Below the pieces are notes generated by a model. It saw only the letters and a list, made by a program, of their open reading frames with translations. It did no database searches and was not told the origin of the DNA. From Christiangramia sp. (GTDB lineage Bacteria; Bacteroidota; Bacteroidia; Flavobacteriales; Flavobacteriaceae), in contig NZ_JAPYPC010000002.1 in assembly GCF_029937855.1 (NCBI RefSeq), positions 1 to 64,000 on the forward strand: a stretch of 64,000 nucleotides of DNA. Direction: 5' to 3'. Both the position numbers and the translations under genes were made by a program. This document shows, one piece after another, positions 9,806-18,888 of the stretch. Positions within the stretch are counted from its first letter, which is position 1, and every line of letters begins with the position of its first letter.

Positions 9806-9833
9806 AGCCGCTTGAAAAAGCGGCTTTTTTTAT
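9806..9833 (+). terminator. gdhA terminator
   Basis: Perfect 8-bp stem AGCCGCTT/AAGCGGCT with a GAAA tetraloop, followed by a T tract. Confidence 0.9.
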
Positions 9834-9857
9834 AAATTCACGCCAAAATTTCCCATA

Positions 9858-10577
9858 ATGCTTATCAAAACTAAAGCTATTGTTATAAGCGCTTTAAAAT
9901 ATGCTGAGGCCGATCTTATTGTGAAAGCCTACACATTATCTGATGGGCTTTGTACTTATATGCTGAAAGGTATTTTAAAGTCGAGAAAAGGGAAATTTAA
10001 AGCTTCTATGTTTCAAAGCCTTACTCAACTTGAGATTGTAGCAAATCATCGCGGGGGCGGAAAAATAGAATACCTCAAAGAAGCTAAAGTTATAGGGAAT
10101 TACCAAAGCCTTCATACCCATCCCGTGAAGCTTAGTATGGTCATGTTTCTGGCAGAGATGTTAAGAAACGCCATTCGGGAAGAAGAGCGAAATGAACCAA
10201 TGTTTCATTATCTGGAGTATAGTTTTCAGGTTTTGGATACCTCAGATAAAATTGCCAATTTTCATCTCCTGTTCCTTCTAAAGCTTACCAAATATTTGGG
10301 ATTCCAACCGGAAATGGGTATAAAAGATCTCCCTGTTTTTAATCTTTTAGATGGTGTCTTTCAAGATTTTTCTTCAAATGATTATTGTATAGAAGGTAAA
10401 AATGTAGATTTGCTCAAAAGCCTTTTAGGCACCGATTTTGATGCCTTGGAAGCTATAAAAATGAACCAAAGTTCCAGAAATGATTTCCTGAATATACTTT
10501 TGCTGTATTACGAATTACATATTGAAGGCTTCAGGAAACCAAAGTCTCTCAGTGTTTTAAAAGAAATTTTCGGTTAA
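9858..10577 (+). CDS. recO: DNA repair protein RecO
   Basis: Recombination mediator that helps load RecA at gaps with RecR. Residues 1-80 form the OB-fold (KTKAIVISALKYAEADLIVK...LYTYMLKG-like start), followed by the helical C-terminal domain. The CxxC zinc site found in some RecO proteins is absent. Its stop codon directly abuts the ATG of the next gene, so the two are probably co-transcribed. Confidence 0.9.
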   Translation: MLIKTKAIVISALKYAEADLIVKAYTLSDGLCTYMLKGILKSRKGKFKASMFQSLTQLEIVANHRGGGKIEYLKEAKVIGNYQSLHTHPVKLSMVMFLAEMLRNAIREEERNEPMFHYLEYSFQVLDTSDKIANFHLLFLLKLTKYLGFQPEMGIKDLPVFNLLDGVFQDFSSNDYCIEGKNVDLLKSLLGTDFDALEAIKMNQSSRNDFLNILLLYYELHIEGFRKPKSLSVLKEIFG

Positions 10578-12977
10578 ATGCGATTACAATTACTTTTCCT
10601 TTTTTTATTGATAGCATCAATTACTTTTGCCCAGGAAATTACAGTTTTGGGTAATGACAATGGTGAGCCTATTGAAAATGTAGCCATTTACAATAAAGAT
10701 AAATCCCGTTATACGCTTACCGATATTTCAGGAAAAGCAGATCTTTCCCAATTTACAGATACTGAAGTGATCATCTTTAAAGCTGTTTCCCATGTGGAAG
10801 CCTATCGCCGAAAAAGGGAGATCCAAAACAATAATAATATCGTCATCCTCGAATCTTTGGAAAATCAGTTAGAGCAGGTGACCCTTTCTGTAGCGCGTTT
10901 CAGGCTTAAGAAGGATGAAATTCCGCAGAAGATCATCAGTATTTCTCCTTCAGAAATTGAGTTGGCGAGTCCGCAGACTTCAGCAGATCTTTTAGAAAGT
11001 ACCGGGCAGGTGTATGTGCAAAAAAGTCAGTTAGGCGGAGGAAGCCCAATGATTAGGGGCTTCGCAACCAATCGGCTTTTGTTAACGGTTGATGGGGTAC
11101 GCATGAATTCGGCAATCTTTAGAAGTGGAAATCTCCAAAATGTAATTTCAGTAGATCCCTTGATGGTAGAAAATGCTGAGGTGATTTTAGGTCCAGGTTC
11201 TGTAGTGTATGGGAGTGATGCGATTGGCGGGGTGATTAATTTTTATACGCTCAGGCCTAAATTTAGTTTTACCGAAGGAACTTCGTTCTCAGGGAATACT
11301 TATACCAGATTTGCCACTGCAAATAATGAAAATACAGTACATGCCGATGTGAATATCGGTAGGGAAAACTGGGCATTCAGGACCGGCGTTACCTATTCAG
11401 ATTTTGGAGATTTAAAAATGGGCGAACACGGGCCCGATGATTATTTAAGAACAGAGTTCGCTGAGCGTCAAAATGGAATGGACGTGATGGTGCCAAATCC
11501 AGATCCCCTGGTGCAAAAACCTACCGGTTATGATCAACTAAACCTGCTTCAGAAAATTAAGTATATGCCATCGAAAGACTGGGATTTTAATCTGGGATTG
11601 ACCTATTCAGAAACTTCAGATTTTCCTCGTTACGACCGACTTTACAGAAAACGGGACGGGGTTTTACGCTCCGCGGAATGGTATTACGGGCCGCAAAAAT
11701 GGTTTCTGGGAAATTTAAATATCAATCACAGAAGTAGGTCACAGTTTTTCGACAAACTTCAATTTACCAGTGCCTATCAATTTTTTGCAGAAAGCAGGAA
11801 TGATCGAAATTTTGGGGATCTTATATTATTTTCAACCGAAGAAAATGTAGATGCCTATTCTTCAAATCTCGATTTTGAAAAAGCTTTTGCTGAAAGTAAA
11901 TTATTCTATGGTGTTGAATATGTGCTGAATACTATAGATTCCAAAGGAAGTTTCAGAAATATTGAAACTTCAGAAACCGGTCCAACGGCCAGCCGATATC
12001 CCGATGGTTCCCAATGGCAGTCTATGGCGGTTTATTCCAGTTATCAGTGGAAGGTCAATGAAAGACTTTCTTTGCAATCGGGCATCAGGTACAATCATAT
12101 TCTGGTAGATGCCAGTTTTGATGATCGTTTCTATGATTTTCCTTTTGACAAGGCTGATATAAGTACCGGTGCACTAACAGGAAGCCTTGGCCTGAACTGG
12201 AGACAAAATGATTTCGTAGGTTGGAGGCTAGGCCTTTCAACTGCGTTTAGAGCTCCTAATATAGACGATGTGGGTAAAATTTTTGATTCTGAACCGGGTT
12301 CTGTAGTAGTACCGAATCCAGGATTAAAACCAGAATATGCTTACAATGCAGAATTGGGAGCCGATTTTAATTTTTCAGATAATATAAGGTTAGGACTTAC
12401 CGGCTACTATACCTATTTAGGTGATGCCATGGTACGTCGTAATTTCAATCTTAATGGAGTGACTGAAATTGATTACCAGGGAGAACCAAGCAGAGTGCAG
12501 GCAATTCAGAATGCCGCCAATGCATATGTCTACGGAATTGAAGCAGGTCTTGAAGTCGATTTTTCGGTAGCATTAAGACTGCAATCTCAATTTAGTTACA
12601 CCAAGGGAGAAGAAAATGAAGGAGATGAATATGTGCCGTTAAGGCACGCCGCTCCCATGTTTGGAAACACCCATTTGATCTGGAATAAAAGAAGATTAAA
12701 GTTTGATCTTTTTGCGGAATATAACGGCGAGTTCGATTTTGAAGATCTTGCTCCGGGCGAGCAGGACAAACCCTATTTATATGCCATGGATGCTAACGGG
12801 AATCCTTATTCTCCTGCCTGGTACACATTAAATTTAACAGGACAATATAAATTAAACTCCAACTGGCTTGCCACGGTTTCCCTGGAGAATATTACCGATC
12901 AGCGTTATCGTACCTATTCGTCTGGTATTGCTGCTGCCGGAAGGAATTTGATCATTGCGCTTTCCTATACTTTTTAG
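10578..12977 (+). CDS. TonB-dependent outer membrane receptor, haem/haemoglobin-like type
   Basis: Signal peptide of about 18 residues (LLIASITFA before Gln), a short carboxypeptidase-regulatory-like domain (residues 20-95), a plug domain (about 110-230, including GGGSPMIRGFATNRLLLTVD and GSVVYGSDAIGGVINFYTLR), then a 22-strand-type barrel ending IIALSYTF. The plug sequence and the NPGLKPEYAYNAELG motif resemble receptors annotated as haemoglobin/haem receptors; substrate is not proven. It abuts recO with no spacer, an arrangement often seen in Flavobacteriia. Confidence 0.85.
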   Translation: MRLQLLFLFLLIASITFAQEITVLGNDNGEPIENVAIYNKDKSRYTLTDISGKADLSQFTDTEVIIFKAVSHVEAYRRKREIQNNNNIVILESLENQLEQVTLSVARFRLKKDEIPQKIISISPSEIELASPQTSADLLESTGQVYVQKSQLGGGSPMIRGFATNRLLLTVDGVRMNSAIFRSGNLQNVISVDPLMVENAEVILGPGSVVYGSDAIGGVINFYTLRPKFSFTEGTSFSGNTYTRFATANNENTVHADVNIGRENWAFRTGVTYSDFGDLKMGEHGPDDYLRTEFAERQNGMDVMVPNPDPLVQKPTGYDQLNLLQKIKYMPSKDWDFNLGLTYSETSDFPRYDRLYRKRDGVLRSAEWYYGPQKWFLGNLNINHRSRSQFFDKLQFTSAYQFFAESRNDRNFGDLILFSTEENVDAYSSNLDFEKAFAESKLFYGVEYVLNTIDSKGSFRNIETSETGPTASRYPDGSQWQSMAVYSSYQWKVNERLSLQSGIRYNHILVDASFDDRFYDFPFDKADISTGALTGSLGLNWRQNDFVGWRLGLSTAFRAPNIDDVGKIFDSEPGSVVVPNPGLKPEYAYNAELGADFNFSDNIRLGLTGYYTYLGDAMVRRNFNLNGVTEIDYQGEPSRVQAIQNAANAYVYGIEAGLEVDFSVALRLQSQFSYTKGEENEGDEYVPLRHAAPMFGNTHLIWNKRRLKFDLFAEYNGEFDFEDLAPGEQDKPYLYAMDANGNPYSPAWYTLNLTGQYKLNSNWLATVSLENITDQRYRTYSSGIAAAGRNLIIALSYTF

Positions 12978-13000
12978 TTGTCACTGGTTGGTAAAAAAGC

Positions 13001-13080
13001 AACTGAAGCAGTCTCCTCACGATTAGTACATGAGTTTGCCATGCTCCCTCCCTCATACTCCGCTCGCGAAGATGCTTAGA
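13001..13080. repeat. Decayed dispersed repeat
   Basis: The stretch GAAGCAGTCTCCTCACGATT...GAGTTTGCCATGCTCCCTCC...CGCTCGCGAAGATG looks like a mutated copy of the flavobacterial repeat that pairs a GCAATCTC-type arm with a GAGATTGCCACGC...CGCTCGCAATGA-type arm. It fills much of the 270-bp spacer between the TonB receptor and ileS. Confidence 0.4.
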
Positions 13081-13247
13081 ATTGGATTCTCTCTGCAAGG
13101 AAGAATAATGACAGAAGCGATTCCATACTAAAATCAATTAAGCTTCAACTGTTTAAGTTTTCAGGTGAGATTTGTAAGCCAAGTAATTTACGCTAGAATA
13201 AGAGCTTCTTTTCTTAAAAATCCTTATTTTCGCACATCATTTGAAAA

Positions 13248-16200
13248 ATGGAGAAAATGAGCAAAAATTTCCCTGGATACAAAGGTCTTGACCTGCCTAA
13301 AGTGGCGGAAGAAATCCTCAATTATTGGGAAGAGAATGATATTTTCGAGAAGAGCGTTTCCACCCGTGAAGGTAAAGAGCCGTATATATTCTTTGAAGGC
13401 CCTCCTTCAGCCAATGGTCTGCCGGGAATTCACCATGTAATGGCACGCTCTATAAAAGATATTTTTTGTCGCTATAAAACACAAAAAGGTTTCCAGGTAA
13501 AACGTAAAGCTGGCTGGGATACGCACGGTCTTCCTATTGAGCTTGGTGTTGAAAAAGAACTTGGGATCACTAAAGAGGATATTGGCACTAAGATAAGTGT
13601 TGAAAAGTATAATGATGCCTGTAAGAATGCAGTAATGCGTTATACTGACGTTTGGAACGATCTTACCAAAAAAATGGGTTATTGGGTAGATATGGAAGAT
13701 CCATATATTACCTATAAATCCAAATATATGGAAACCGTATGGTGGCTGCTTTCAGAGATATACAAAAAAGATCTTATCTATAAAGGCTATACTATACAGC
13801 CCTATTCACCAAAAGCTGGTACAGGCTTGAGTTCTCATGAACTTAATCAGCCGGGAACCTATCAGGATGTGACCGATACTACGGTTACTGCCATGTTTAA
13901 GTTAATCGCCCTCCCAGCCTCCCCCGATGGGAGAGGAGCAGCACATTCACCTTTAAATTCTTCCCCTTTGGGGAAGTTAGATGGGGATTTTGGGGGTATT
14001 TATTTTATTGCCTGGACCACTACTCCATGGACTTTACCTTCCAATACGGCATTAACGGTTGGTCCTAAGATTGAATATGTTAGCGTAAAAACTTATAATC
14101 AATATACTTTCGAACCAATAACGATTATTGTAGCGAAGGAACTTGCTGAAAAACAATTCGACAAGAAATTCAGAAAAGCGGAATCTGAAGAAGATCTGAA
14201 GTCTTATTCAGAAGCGGATAAGAAGATTCCTTATTTGATTTCCAAAGAAAGCTTTACGGGAAAAGATCTTGTAGGTATAAAATATGAGCAATTACTGCCT
14301 TATGCCCAGCCAAACGACAATCCGGAAAATGCTTTTAGAGTAATTTCAGGAGATTTTGTGACTACTGAAGATGGTACCGGGATTGTACATACCTCACCAA
14401 CTTTTGGTGCAGATGATGCTTTAGTTGCAAAACAGGCAACTCCTGAAGTTCCGCCTTTACTGGTAAAAGATGATAATGGAAATCTTGTTCCGTTAGTTGA
14501 TCTTCAGGGTAAATTCAGGCCAGAAATGGGAGAATTTGCCGGGAAATATGTAAAGAACGAATATTATGATGATGGACATGCTCCGGAAAAATCTGTTGAC
14601 GTTGAATTAGCGATCAAGCTAAAGGAAGAAAACAGGGCTTTTAAAGTTGAAAAGTATGTTCACAGTTATCCAAATTGCTGGAGAACAGATAAACCAATAT
14701 TATATTATCCACTGGATTCGTGGTTCATTAAAGTTACCGAATTCAAGGATAGGATGCACGAACTCAACCAAAGCATAAACTGGAAACCGAAATCTACCGG
14801 AGAAGGGCGTTTTGGCAACTGGCTGGCAAATGCGAATGACTGGAATTTAAGTAGAAGCAGGTATTGGGGTATTCCACTGCCAATATGGAGAACGGAAGAC
14901 GGAACAGAAATAAAAGTGATTGGTTCTGTGGCCGAACTTAAAGAAGAAATGGCGAAAGCTGTGGAAGCAGGAGTTCTTAAAAAAGATATTTTTGAAGATT
15001 TTGAGCCTGGCAATATGAGTGAAGAAAACTATGATAAAGTAGACCTTCACAAGAATGTTGTAGATACAATCACGCTTGTTTCTGAATCAGGAAAACCAAT
15101 GAAACGTGAAGCAGACCTTATCGATGTATGGTTCGATTCAGGTTCTATGCCTTATTCCCAATGGCATTATCCATTTGAGAACAAAGAAAAAGTAGAAAAT
15201 AAGTGGCGTAAAGCCGATTTTATTGCAGAAGGAGTAGACCAGACCAGAGGTTGGTTCTATACACTACATGCGATTGCAACCATGATCTTTGATGATGTTG
15301 CATATAAGAATGTGGTTTCTAACGGGCTTGTATTGGATAAAAATGGGCAGAAAATGTCTAAGCGTTTAGGAAATGCCGTAGACCCCTTTGAGACCCTTGC
15401 AGCTTACGGCCCTGATGCTACCCGTTGGTATATGATCTCGAATGCGAATCCCTGGGATAATCTTAAATTTGATATTGAGGGGATTGGAGAAGTCCAGCGT
15501 AAATTCTTCGGAACCCTTTACAATACCTATTCTTTCTTTACATTATATGCAAACATCGATAAATTCAGTTATGCTGAAAAGGATGTTGCTTTAGAGAAAC
15601 GACCAGAAATAGACAGGTGGATACTTTCAGAATTACATACTCTTATAGAGAAAGTAGATAAATTCTATGCAGATTATGAACCAACTAAAGCTACCAGGGC
15701 AATTTCAGAATTTGTTCAGGAGAATTTGAGTAACTGGTTCGTGAGATTGAGCAGAAGAAGATTCTGGAAAGGAGATTATGAGCAGGATAAGATCTCTGCT
15801 TATCAAACTTTATATACATGTCTTGAAACTATTGCAAAACTTGGAGCTCCGGTAGCGCCTTTCTTTATGGATAGGCTGTTCAAGGACCTTAATGTCGCAA
15901 CAGGGAAAGACAAATCAGAATCTGTACATATTGCTGATTTCCCGGCTTATAAACCAGAATTTGTTGATAAATCTCTGGAGCGTAAAATGGAGAAGGCTCA
16001 AACGATCTCCTCTTTAGTACTTTCGCTTCGTAAAAAAGAGATGATCAAGGTGCGCCAACCGCTGCAAAGAGTAATGATTCCGGTGCTTGACGATGCTCAA
16101 AAGAAAGAGATCCAGGCAGTTGAAGATTTGATAAAGTCTGAAGTAAATGTGAAGGAAATAGAGCTGATCGATGATGCTTCAGGCCTTTTGATAAAGCAAA

Positions 16201-16712
16201 TAAAGCCAAATTTCAGGGTTCTTGGTCCAAGATTCGGGAAAGATATTAAGTTGATAGTCAGCAAGGTAAACAATTTCACTCCTGAAGATATCGCAAAAAT
16301 TGAGCGAAATGGAGAAATAGAGGTAGAAATAAATGAAAATTTAGTTAATTTGTCTTTAGATGAGGTAGAGATTACCTCGCAGGATATTGAAGGATGGTTA
16401 GTTGCCAGCAGTGGCAATTTAACGGTAGCCCTGGACGTAAGTATTAGTCTGGAGTTGAAGAAGGAAGGTGTTGCCAGGGAACTGGTAAACAGGATCCAGA
16501 ACCTTCGCAAGGATTCAGGCTACGAAGTGACTGATACGATAGATGTAACCCTACAAAAGGACGGTATGATCGAGGATGCCGTTAACGATAATATAAGTTA
16601 TATTAAAAACGAAACATTAACTGCAAAACTCGAATTTGCAGAGGTGGTAGAGGAAGGAGCCGCGGTTGAATTTGATGATATCGCCACCAGATTGTTTATT
16701 AAAAAACATTAA
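13248..16712 (+). CDS. ileS: Isoleucine--tRNA ligase
   Basis: Charges tRNA-Ile and edits Val-tRNA. Class I signatures: the HIGH-equivalent GIHH at residues 60-63 (after PPSANGLP) and KMSKR at 702-706. The editing domain begins near 250 (AWTTTPWTLPSNTALTVGP), and the anticodon-binding and C-terminal domains follow. At 1154 residues it has the long form without a C-terminal zinc finger. Residues about 219-250 (IALPASPDGRGAAHSPLNSS and on) are encoded by a hairpin repeat that is in frame. A second ATG at 13257 is an equally possible start. Confidence 0.96.
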   Translation: MEKMSKNFPGYKGLDLPKVAEEILNYWEENDIFEKSVSTREGKEPYIFFEGPPSANGLPGIHHVMARSIKDIFCRYKTQKGFQVKRKAGWDTHGLPIELGVEKELGITKEDIGTKISVEKYNDACKNAVMRYTDVWNDLTKKMGYWVDMEDPYITYKSKYMETVWWLLSEIYKKDLIYKGYTIQPYSPKAGTGLSSHELNQPGTYQDVTDTTVTAMFKLIALPASPDGRGAAHSPLNSSPLGKLDGDFGGIYFIAWTTTPWTLPSNTALTVGPKIEYVSVKTYNQYTFEPITIIVAKELAEKQFDKKFRKAESEEDLKSYSEADKKIPYLISKESFTGKDLVGIKYEQLLPYAQPNDNPENAFRVISGDFVTTEDGTGIVHTSPTFGADDALVAKQATPEVPPLLVKDDNGNLVPLVDLQGKFRPEMGEFAGKYVKNEYYDDGHAPEKSVDVELAIKLKEENRAFKVEKYVHSYPNCWRTDKPILYYPLDSWFIKVTEFKDRMHELNQSINWKPKSTGEGRFGNWLANANDWNLSRSRYWGIPLPIWRTEDGTEIKVIGSVAELKEEMAKAVEAGVLKKDIFEDFEPGNMSEENYDKVDLHKNVVDTITLVSESGKPMKREADLIDVWFDSGSMPYSQWHYPFENKEKVENKWRKADFIAEGVDQTRGWFYTLHAIATMIFDDVAYKNVVSNGLVLDKNGQKMSKRLGNAVDPFETLAAYGPDATRWYMISNANPWDNLKFDIEGIGEVQRKFFGTLYNTYSFFTLYANIDKFSYAEKDVALEKRPEIDRWILSELHTLIEKVDKFYADYEPTKATRAISEFVQENLSNWFVRLSRRRFWKGDYEQDKISAYQTLYTCLETIAKLGAPVAPFFMDRLFKDLNVATGKDKSESVHIADFPAYKPEFVDKSLERKMEKAQTISSLVLSLRKKEMIKVRQPLQRVMIPVLDDAQKKEIQAVEDLIKSEVNVKEIELIDDASGLLIKQIKPNFRVLGPRFGKDIKLIVSKVNNFTPEDIAKIERNGEIEVEINENLVNLSLDEVEITSQDIEGWLVASSGNLTVALDVSISLELKKEGVARELVNRIQNLRKDSGYEVTDTIDVTLQKDGMIEDAVNDNISYIKNETLTAKLEFAEVVEEGAAVEFDDIATRLFIKKH
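13905..13997 (+). repeat. Hairpin repeat inserted in frame within ileS
   Basis: About 90 bp with two hairpins: CTCCC...GGGAG at 13911-13933, and TTCCCC-TTT-GGGGAA at about 13961-13975, followed by GTTAGATGGGG. Its layout (GC-rich hairpin, A/T-rich spacer of about 25 nt, TTCCC-type hairpin, then a G-rich tail) matches the repeats that flank the DUF559 gene. It encodes about 30 residues, rich in Pro, Ser and Gly, placed just before the editing domain. No stop codon occurs in the reading frame used. Confidence 0.75.
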
Positions 16713-16716
16713 AGTT

Positions 16717-17100
16717 ATGTCTACAGATGTAAAAGAACGTTACAGCGATGCTGATCTTGCAGAATTCAAAACGCTGATCAGAAAAAAAATTGATAAAGCT
16801 CAGGAACAACTTGAGATCTATCAAAACGCCTACAAGAACGACGGCAATAATGGGACTGACGATACTTCCCCTACCTTTAAGGCTTTTGAAGAAGGTAGTG
16901 AAACGATGAGTAAGGAGGCAAATTCTCAATTGGCAATACGTCAGGAGAAATTCATCAGGGACCTTAAAAATGCTTTAATGCGTATTGAAAATAAAACCTA
17001 CGGTATATGTAGGGTAACCGGTAAACTTATCGCAAAAGAAAGATTGCTTTTGGTCCCGCACGCGACTCTTAGTATAGAAGCTAAGAATATGCAGCGTTAG
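16717..17100 (+). CDS. DksA/TraR-family protein with degenerate zinc finger
   Basis: Short coiled-coil protein (127 residues) of the DksA/TraR group, which act through the RNA polymerase secondary channel. The N-terminal helical part is YSDADLAEFKTLIRKKIDKA and on. The C-terminal block YGICRVTGKLIAKERLLLVP keeps the fold pattern, but only one of the four zinc-binding cysteines remains. This degenerate form is usual in Bacteroidota. I start at the ATG 4 bp after the ileS stop. It is probably transcribed with ileS. A terminator follows. Confidence 0.88.
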   Translation: MSTDVKERYSDADLAEFKTLIRKKIDKAQEQLEIYQNAYKNDGNNGTDDTSPTFKAFEEGSETMSKEANSQLAIRQEKFIRDLKNALMRIENKTYGICRVTGKLIAKERLLLVPHATLSIEAKNMQR

Positions 17101-17122
17101 GTTTCAGAAAGTATTAAAAAAG

Positions 17123-17157
17123 AACGTCCAGCCATCTTTTGGTACTGGACGTTTTTT
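17123..17157 (+). terminator. Terminator after the ileS-dksA-like pair
   Basis: Perfect 9-bp stem AACGTCCAG/CTGGACGTT followed by a T tract. An ATG at 17139 inside this hairpin is in frame with the next gene but is not its likely start. Confidence 0.88.
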
Positions 17158-17171
17158 GTTTGCGGAATAAT

Positions 17172-17789
17172 ATGAAAAGTTTATTAATTGTAATTCTTTT
17201 GTTACTGGCGAATTCTTCTTTTGGACAAAGGGAAACAAGAGAGATTATTGATGCAAAGAATCTTACAGGCATTCAGATAAATACAGATGAAGTTTTTCTT
17301 TTAAGCCTGAATGTTATTGAAACATCTCAAATTAAAATTAAAACTCATTCTGAAGGGGAATATTTCGATAATATTATTCTGGAAACTGAAATAAAAGGGA
17401 AAAATTTAATAATTACCACTAACTATCCTGAAAGACTTGCCGGCGGATTTGATAAACTGAGTGCGCATAAAGTTTTTTCCCTGGAGATTGAATTGGAAGT
17501 TCCTAAAGGATTAGAAATTTCCATAAAATCCAACATTGCTTCTTTGCAGGCCAAAGGTGCTTTTAAATCTATGTACGCCGATTTAAAACAGGGCTATTGC
17601 AAATTGAATAATTTTTCAGGAAGTGCGGTGATCAATACCTATTCGGGTAATATTTTTGTAGAAACCAGTGCCGGTTTGATAGAAGCAAATTCTCGAAATG
17701 GAACGGTAGTAATTCCAAAAATTTTACCTGGCCGAAATCCGTTAAGGCTTACCAGTATAGACGGTGATATTATGGTGCGAAAAAACTAA
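17172..17789 (+). CDS. Exported DUF4097-like beta-repeat protein
   Basis: Function unknown. Signal peptide MKSLLIVILLLLANSSFG before Gln. The remaining 185 or so residues are a run of short beta-strands with a parallel-helix look (SIKSNIASLQAKGAFKSMYA, GSAVINTYSGNIFVETSAGL), as in DUF4097/DUF2807 adhesin-like proteins. The start at 17172 is preferred because it opens a clean signal peptide and lies outside the upstream terminator. It sits between the DksA-like gene and lspA, a place where flavobacteria often carry a protein of this kind. Confidence 0.7.
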   Translation: MKSLLIVILLLLANSSFGQRETREIIDAKNLTGIQINTDEVFLLSLNVIETSQIKIKTHSEGEYFDNIILETEIKGKNLIITTNYPERLAGGFDKLSAHKVFSLEIELEVPKGLEISIKSNIASLQAKGAFKSMYADLKQGYCKLNNFSGSAVINTYSGNIFVETSAGLIEANSRNGTVVIPKILPGRNPLRLTSIDGDIMVRKN

Positions 17790-17799
17790 ATAATATTAG

Positions 17800-17807
17800 T
17801 ATTTTTG
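17800..17807 (+). promoter_or_regulatory. Candidate -7 box for lspA
   Basis: TATTTTTG matches TAnnTTTG 25 nt before the lspA ATG. No TTG is seen at the expected distance, so it is a weak call. Confidence 0.35.
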
Positions 17808-17832
17808 ACCCGTTTTCAACTAAAATAAATTC

Positions 17833-18447
17833 ATGTCCCTTAAAAAAGCCGGATTGTTCATCATACTGATTCTTTTAATTGATCAGATTTCCAAGATTTA
17901 TATTAAAACTCATTTTGCTTTAGGAGAAGAAGTGGAAGTTTTCGACTGGTTCAGGATTCTTTTTGTGGAGAACGAAGGAATGGCCTGGGGAACAAAAATA
18001 CCCGGGGAATATGGGAAACTCGCCTTGACACTTTTTCGCCTAGCAGCGATTGTCGGAATTGGATACTGGTTGTGGGATTCAGTTAGAAAAGGTGGTTCAA
18101 AAATTCTTATTTTTTCTATCGCCCTAATTTTCGCCGGAGCTTTTGGTAACATTATCGATTCGGTGTTCTATGGGATCATATTTGATGATAGTTACGGGCA
18201 CGTAGCGAGCTTTTTACCGGAATCTGGAGGATATAGCTCCCTTTTTCATGGAAAGGTAGTAGATATGTTGTATTTCCCATTGTGGAAAGGATATCTGCCG
18301 GAATGGATCCCTTTTTGGGGAGGAGAGTATTTTACTTTTTTTGAACCGGTTTTCAATATAGCAGATTCAGCTATAAGTGTGGGCGTAGCCATGTTGCTGG
18401 TGTTCAATAAAAAAGCCTTTCCTAAAGAAGAAAACGAGAATAAATAA
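17833..18447 (+). CDS. lspA: Lipoprotein signal peptidase (signal peptidase II)
   Basis: Inner-membrane aspartyl protease that cleaves prolipoproteins at the lipobox Cys. Four membrane helices. The N-terminal motif LIDQISKIYIKTHF and the two catalytic Asp segments NIIDSVFYG (near residue 118) and FNIADSAISVG (near 176) are present. Its 204 residues include a periplasmic loop longer than in E. coli (FDDSYGHVASFLPESGG and on), common in Bacteroidota. Several lipoproteins in this window are its expected substrates. It converges with the response regulator gene, 12 bp apart. Confidence 0.95.
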   Translation: MSLKKAGLFIILILLIDQISKIYIKTHFALGEEVEVFDWFRILFVENEGMAWGTKIPGEYGKLALTLFRLAAIVGIGYWLWDSVRKGGSKILIFSIALIFAGAFGNIIDSVFYGIIFDDSYGHVASFLPESGGYSSLFHGKVVDMLYFPLWKGYLPEWIPFWGGEYFTFFEPVFNIADSAISVGVAMLLVFNKKAFPKEENENK

Positions 18448-18459
18448 TTTTTGATTTGA

Positions 18460-18876
18460 TTAGGCGGCTGTCCTGGCGAAGATCTTTTCGAATTTTTTCA
18501 ACTCGATAGGCTTTATAAGATAGTCTGTAACCAGGTTAAACGACTTTGCCCGTTCCAGGTCCCTAGGATCTATAGAAGAACTAACCACGTACAAAGTGAT
18601 CTTTTTGTGCAAACTGTTCTTGATCTTGATAAATTCATTCAAAAACTCCCATCCATCCATTATCGGCATGTTAAGGTCAAGAAAAATGATGTCTGGAAGT
18701 TTGTCTTCATCTGTAGCATTTTCCATGATCTCCTTGAAATAATCCAAGGCTTCTTTGCCATTCTTATAAATAAGTAAGTTTTCAGAAAGTTTTTTGATCT
18801 CAATGATCTTTTTCACTAGGTTAACGTATATTTTATCATCATCTATGATACACGCCAGTTCTACTTTTTGCCCCAT
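18460..18876 (-). CDS. Single-domain response regulator (CheY-like)
   Basis: A receiver domain only, 138 residues, with no output domain. Acidic pocket D12-D13-D14 (ACIIDDDK), phospho-acceptor D67 in IIFLDLNMPIMDGWEF, and the conserved Lys in DYLIKPIE near the C-terminus. It starts 12 bp after the histidine kinase gene and is surely its partner. Without a DNA-binding domain it must act on another protein or in a phosphorelay. Confidence 0.93.
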   Translation of the reverse strand: MGQKVELACIIDDDKIYVNLVKKIIEIKKLSENLLIYKNGKEALDYFKEIMENATDEDKLPDIIFLDLNMPIMDGWEFLNEFIKIKNSLHKKITLYVVSSSIDPRDLERAKSFNLVTDYLIKPIELKKFEKIFARTAA

Positions 18877-18888
18877 AATAAATAGAAT

